From NCBI RefSeq assembly GCF_000757905.1, contig NZ_JRLH01000004.1: 64,000 nucleotides of DNA; one strand, 5' to 3'. Below, piece by piece: positions 61,069 to 64,000 of the stretch. Numbering within the stretch: position 1 is the first letter of the stretch; each line of letters opens with the position of its first letter. Position numbers and translations under genes: made by a program. The notes under the pieces were generated by a model, which worked only from the letters and a program-made list of their open reading frames with translations, searched no databases and was not told where the DNA came from. This stretch comes from Arsenophonus nilaparvatae (lineage in GTDB: Bacteria; Pseudomonadota; Gammaproteobacteria; Enterobacterales; Enterobacteriaceae).

Positions 61069-61487
61069 TGATTATTGCTGGATTGATTTTATCACTCGTT
61101 TTCACCAACAGCCGTTACCAAACCGTCAAACAAAACTACCAAACGGTAAAGCAGCAATATCAGGCTCAACTCGAAGCCGTGAAATTACAGCAGGATAAGA
61201 TCGATGCTTTGCACCAACTCGATATTAAACACACCGAGGAACTCGATAATGCCAAAGCTCAAATTACCAAGCTCAATGATGCTGTTCGCGCTGGCGCTAA
61301 GTGGTTGCGCATTAACGCCGTGTGTCCAATACCCAAAACCGCTACCCCCAAGAGCCGATATGATGAAGCCAGCCCACAACTTAGCGCATCAGCTCGAGAA
61401 GATTATTTCCGTCTCAGAGCGATGATTGTTGAGAACGAAAAGCAGACGGAGTATTTACAGCAGTACATCAAAACACAGTGTCAATAA
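61038..61487 (+). CDS. inner-membrane spanin Rz
   Basis: Rz joins Rz1 to disrupt the outer membrane at lysis. An N-terminal membrane helix (FIVVIIAGLILSLVF) is followed by a long periplasmic coiled coil (about 25-90) and an Arg/Ser-rich end. 149 residues. It overlaps the endolysin 3' end by 31 bp, and Rz1 is embedded inside it. Confidence 0.85.
   Translation: MLWRPYAFIVVIIAGLILSLVFTNSRYQTVKQNYQTVKQQYQAQLEAVKLQQDKIDALHQLDIKHTEELDNAKAQITKLNDAVRAGAKWLRINAVCPIPKTATPKSRYDEASPQLSASAREDYFRLRAMIVENEKQTEYLQQYIKTQCQ
61249..61425 (+). CDS. outer-membrane spanin Rz1, nested in Rz
   Basis: A 58-residue lipoprotein in a different frame within Rz. The lipobox is LALSGC after a short signal (MPKLKLPSSMMLFA), and the mature part is Pro-rich (YPKPLPPRA). 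Fully embedded Rz1 is typical for lambdoid lysis cassettes. The upstream ATG at 61204 is less likely because it would push the signal inwards. Confidence 0.85.
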   Translation: MPKLKLPSSMMLFALALSGCALTPCVQYPKPLPPRADMMKPAHNLAHQLEKIISVSER

Positions 61488-61615
61488 AACCATTTAACTC
61501 ATTGTTTTTATTACAAGAGGTCAAACTGACCACCTGGGTCATTTCAGGACTAAGCTCACTTTTATTTCTGTTGTATAGCTTGTTAACTGACTTAACGAAT
61601 AGCAACAAGTTCTAG
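61478..61615 (+). CDS. 45-residue single-pass membrane protein
   Basis: A GTG-started frame overlapping the end of Rz: MSIKPFNSLFLLQEVKLTTW then VISGLSSLLFLLYSLLTDLT. One predicted membrane helix. No clear ribosome site, so only moderately supported. Confidence 0.35.
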   Translation: MSIKPFNSLFLLQEVKLTTWVISGLSSLLFLLYSLLTDLTNSNKF

Positions 61616-61710
61616 CCCCCATACACCATGGGAACATCCAGCATTATTGACAACCACCGCAGGACAATTTTGTCCCGCGATTAATACTTGAACAAATTTT
61701 TTAAATTATT

Positions 61711-61737
61711 AGGGACTCCTTAGCGACAAGGCGTCCT
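61711..61737. terminator. hairpin after the lysis genes
   Basis: GGAC-CCTT pairs with AAGG-GTCC around AGCGAC, followed by CTTATTT. Possible terminator. Confidence 0.5.
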
Positions 61738-61794
61738 CTTATTTCAACGCGCACTCACCGCGCATCTAAATAAACCCGAGACAATTCACAAAAT

Positions 61795-61872
61795 AGACCT
61801 CAGAGAACGTCAGTCAATCATGATGCGTTCGGGGTCTGTGCGTTCTGTGTGAGCTGAGGTCTCTTTTTTGAA
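61795..61872 (+). terminator. large structured terminator upstream of the KilA-N gene
   Basis: AGACCTCAG pairs with CTGAGGTCT and is followed by CTTTTTT. Inside, GAACG pairs with CGTTC, so the loop is itself structured (about 78 nt in all). It could be a terminator or a small RNA ending in one. Confidence 0.55.
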
Positions 61873-61885
61873 AGGTTAGCATCAT

Positions 61886-62419
61886 ATGAAATACTCGGTT
61901 ATTGATATCGAAAATATTCATATTCGCAGCAATGAGCATGGGACTTATAACCTTAATGATTTGCACAAAGCAGCTATTGCAGGTGGTTTAGCCAAAAAAT
62001 GGCAAGTACCGAGTCAATTCTTACAATCTGATGGAATTAAGGAATTTGTTGAAGAAGTGACCAGAGTGCTAAAAAACACTCTGTAACAAAATCAAATACT
62101 TACTGTATTTAATGGTGGAAATGAGAAGGGAACATGGGCTCATGAATTGATTGCATTAAGATATGCTGCCTGGTTGTCTCCTGCATTTGAAGTTAAAGTT
62201 TATCAAACATTTCGTGCGGCGATTCTCGGTCATTTAGATAAGTTTGCTCAGGCAAATCGATTAGAACTTCACTATCAAAATAAAAAAAGTAATGTAAGTA
62301 GTGCTGCAAAGATTATGAATCAATGGGGTCTTGGTGGAGAAAAGCATAAGCTTGAATCAGAAAGAGAAAGGTTGATCAAAGAAATGCAAATGACCATACC
62401 TGGACTGATAGAGGCTTAA
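61886..62419 (+). pseudogene. KilA-N antirepressor interrupted by a stop codon
   Basis: The frame runs from ATG 61886 (YSVIDIENIHIRSNEHGTYN then LNDLHKAA) to a TAA at 62084-62086. It continues in the same frame with QNQILTVFNGGNEKGTWAHE, then LIALRYAAWLSPAFEVKVYQ, to 62419. The second part is the rest of the KilA-N DNA-binding domain. Only one nonsense codon separates them, so decay is recent or the base is an error. Confidence 0.8.
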
Positions 62420-62423
62420 TTAA

Positions 62424-62840
62424 ATGACTACACATGAATTCTTTTGCTGGCGAGTAGCCGAGGCTTATATGTATTACCTGATGGCAACGAATCGTCGCCC
62501 CGTATACCGCTATGATACTGGTGATATCGAAGTCAGTCGTCATTTTTTGATGCCTTTGCTTGATGGTTATCTCGGGGGCAGAAAACCGACAGAATGGAGA
62601 GCGGGGTTTTATATGAAATTGATGACACCATTCAGCGAAAAAGCAGATCCACGAGCAATAATTTGCGCTTGCAAAGTTCCACAGTTAAACCGCCGTGGTA
62701 TAAAGTATATGAACGCACTGCTTCATGAATTTGGCGATATGATCTCGGATATTGGTGTTAAAGATGATAGAGGAATGCTTATTTTGCCACCAGAAAGTGA
62801 ATGGGCAAACCTGAAATTCAGCAATATCTCATTTGAATAA
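62424..62840 (+). CDS. phage protein of unknown function before terminase
   Basis: 138 residues beginning MTTHEFFCWRVAEAYMYYLM, with a Trp/Tyr-rich N-terminal half and ending LILPPESEWANLKFSNISFE. No domain recognised. It starts five bases after the KilA-N frame and lies in the usual block of small genes before terminase. Confidence 0.65.
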   Translation: MTTHEFFCWRVAEAYMYYLMATNRRPVYRYDTGDIEVSRHFLMPLLDGYLGGRKPTEWRAGFYMKLMTPFSEKADPRAIICACKVPQLNRRGIKYMNALLHEFGDMISDIGVKDDRGMLILPPESEWANLKFSNISFE

Positions 62841-62854
62841 CGTAGAGCGTTATC

Positions 62855-63058
62855 ATGACCCCTGAGCAATTCATCGAAGCCAATGTCAAGGCCGAGTTAA
62901 TCAAGCTCGGCTTTTCTCTATCTGTCGCCAGCTTAGCCACCAGTGAAGCGATCCGGTATTACCGCAAACAACCCGCAAGCAGACGAGGCAAGATGATAGA
63001 AGATTGCCTCAATCAGGCTAAACGGTGGGCGAAGAGTGCAACTAAACATAAACATTAA
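62855..63058 (+). CDS. 67-residue phage protein before terminase
   Basis: Reads MTPEQFIEANVKAELIKLGF through ASRRGKMIEDCLNQAKRWAK; all-helical in appearance and basic. Small proteins of this type often precede terS in lambdoid phages. Function unknown. Confidence 0.65.
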   Translation: MTPEQFIEANVKAELIKLGFSLSVASLATSEAIRYYRKQPASRRGKMIEDCLNQAKRWAKSATKHKH

Positions 63059-63072
63059 TTAAGGTAGCTATT

Positions 63073-63585
63073 ATGACTCTCACAGACAAGCAGGAAGCCT
63101 TTTGTCGAGAGTACCTGATTGATTTAAATGCGACGCAGGCAGCAATTAGAGCCGGGTACAGTGAAAAAACGGCAAAAGATATCGCATGTCAAAACTTAGC
63201 AAAACTCAACATTCAAAAGCGCATCCAAACCCTCATGGAAGAACGCAAGAATCGCATTGAGGTTAATGCTGACTACGTGCTTAAGCGACTGGTTGCTATC
63301 GACCAGATGGATGTGTTGGATATTATTACCGAATCAGGCGATATAAGACCGATTAAAGACTGGCCAAAAGTGTGGCGAACAACATTGAGCGGTTTTGACA
63401 TTGCATCCATACGAGTTGATGGCGCAGAAGCATTGCTCAAAAAAATAAAGTGGCCTGACAAAATCAAAAACCTTGAGCTTTTAGGTAAGCATGTCTCAGT
63501 ACAGGCTTTTAGAGAACAAATAAAAAATGAGCATGATGTAGTTGGTACGCTATCTGACCTCATGGATGATTTGTCTAAAGGATAG
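63073..63585 (+). CDS. terminase small subunit
   Basis: TerS recognises the packaging site. The N-terminal helix-turn-helix of the Terminase_2 type is clear: MTLTDKQEAFCREYLIDLNA then TQAAIRAGYSEKTAKDIACQ. The middle and C-terminal parts (DYVLKRLVAIDQMDVLDI, LELLGKHVSVQAF) also fit. 170 residues. The large subunit starts two bases after its stop. Confidence 0.88.
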   Translation: MTLTDKQEAFCREYLIDLNATQAAIRAGYSEKTAKDIACQNLAKLNIQKRIQTLMEERKNRIEVNADYVLKRLVAIDQMDVLDIITESGDIRPIKDWPKVWRTTLSGFDIASIRVDGAEALLKKIKWPDKIKNLELLGKHVSVQAFREQIKNEHDVVGTLSDLMDDLSKG

Positions 63586-63587
63586 TT

Positions 63588-64000
63588 ATGAAACCAGCAC
63601 ATTTAGCATTATTACGCAATAAGTTTTGGCGGTTAAACCATCTCTATTGGATAACGGATAAAAGCGGCAAACCAATTCGCTTTAACATGACCCCTGAGCA
63701 GTTAACCTATTTTGAAGGCATGCATACCCGCAATATCATTCTTAAAGCGCGTCAACTGGGTTTCACTACGGAAGTGTGTATCATTCAATTCGATGCGGCG
63801 TTATTTGAGTCGGCTAAATGTGCGTTGATTGCGCATACGTTAATTGATGCGAGGCGCCTTTTCAGGGAAAAAGTCAAATACGCTTACGACAAACTGCCAG
63901 CCGAAATCAAGGCAGCCAATCCTGCCAGTAATGATTCTGCGGGAGAGTTGGTTTTTAAAAAGGGTGGTTCACTTTACATTAGTACGTCCTTTCGTGGTGG
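63588..64000 (+). CDS. terminase large subunit, 3' truncated by window edge
   Basis: TerL is the ATP-driven packaging motor and nuclease. The visible 137 codons read MKPAHLALLRNKFWRLNHLY, then FNMTPEQLTYFEGMHTRNII and LKARQLGFTT. The last is the variant Walker A of large terminases; the adenine-binding Q motif lies upstream. The frame is open at the window end. Confidence 0.85.
   Translation, partial: MKPAHLALLRNKFWRLNHLYWITDKSGKPIRFNMTPEQLTYFEGMHTRNIILKARQLGFTTEVCIIQFDAALFESAKCALIAHTLIDARRLFREKVKYAYDKLPAEIKAANPASNDSAGELVFKKGGSLYISTSFRG

Overview
The window looks like the chromosome of an AT-rich enterobacterium of the Arsenophonus/Proteus/Providencia group, with an insect-associated Arsenophonus-like symbiont my best guess. 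This rests on the low GC, on gene order matching the E. coli apt-dnaX-recR-htpG-adk-hemH-gsk to cysS-folD-argU segment, on several broken housekeeping genes, and on type III effector-like genes. The species is inferred, not shown.

Positions 1-33,508 are core chromosome: apt (partial), dnaX with its programmed frameshift site, ybaB, recR, htpG, adk, hemH, a Wzz/FepE-type gene, gsk, ybaL, ushA, ybaK, ybaP, copA with divergent cueR and a CueR promoter, qmcA, cnoX, ybbO, an MFS carrier, purE, lpxH, ppiB, cysS, a deformylase-like gene, a levansucrase, an orphan Ogr-like zinc finger, ybcJ, folD and tRNA-Arg(TCT). ybbJ and purK are each interrupted by one frameshift, and a PfkB kinase survives only as a remnant.

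From 33.5 kb the accessory region begins at the tRNA-Arg gene. An integrase fragment is followed by two candidate type III effectors: an OspG-like kinase, and a 138-residue protein matching the N-terminal domain of Salmonella SifA with an intact WEKIxxFF motif. A 7-bp tandem repeat lies between them. Then come mdfA, a broken YafO-type toxin, an IS3-family remnant and a plasmid-derived block (40-45 kb). That block has a TraY-like protein, three LuxR-type regulators (one frameshifted at an in-phase A AAA AAG), a TrfA-type initiator, 22-bp iterons, a DnaA box and an HU-like protein. A Tn3-family remnant and an IS91-family transposase gene close it.

From about 47 kb to the window end is a lambdoid prophage, running off the edge inside the large terminase gene. 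Its early region is unusual: it holds two complete-looking immunity modules in tandem, each with an N-like antiterminator, a nutL-like site, a CI-type repressor and a Cro-type protein. The two use different operator sequences and different boxB hairpins, and only the second is followed by a nutR-like site and the replication genes. An AIPR-family defence protein sits directly downstream of the first N gene. The rest follows lambda logic: CII, an O-like protein with four in-gene iterons at 22-bp spacing, primase-helicase, NinB, Q, a late promoter, a terminator-flanked cargo gene, holin, SAR endolysin, Rz/Rz1 and terminase. Two antirepressor genes are broken. A roughly 100-bp structured repeat occurs once in the plasmid block and once in the prophage.
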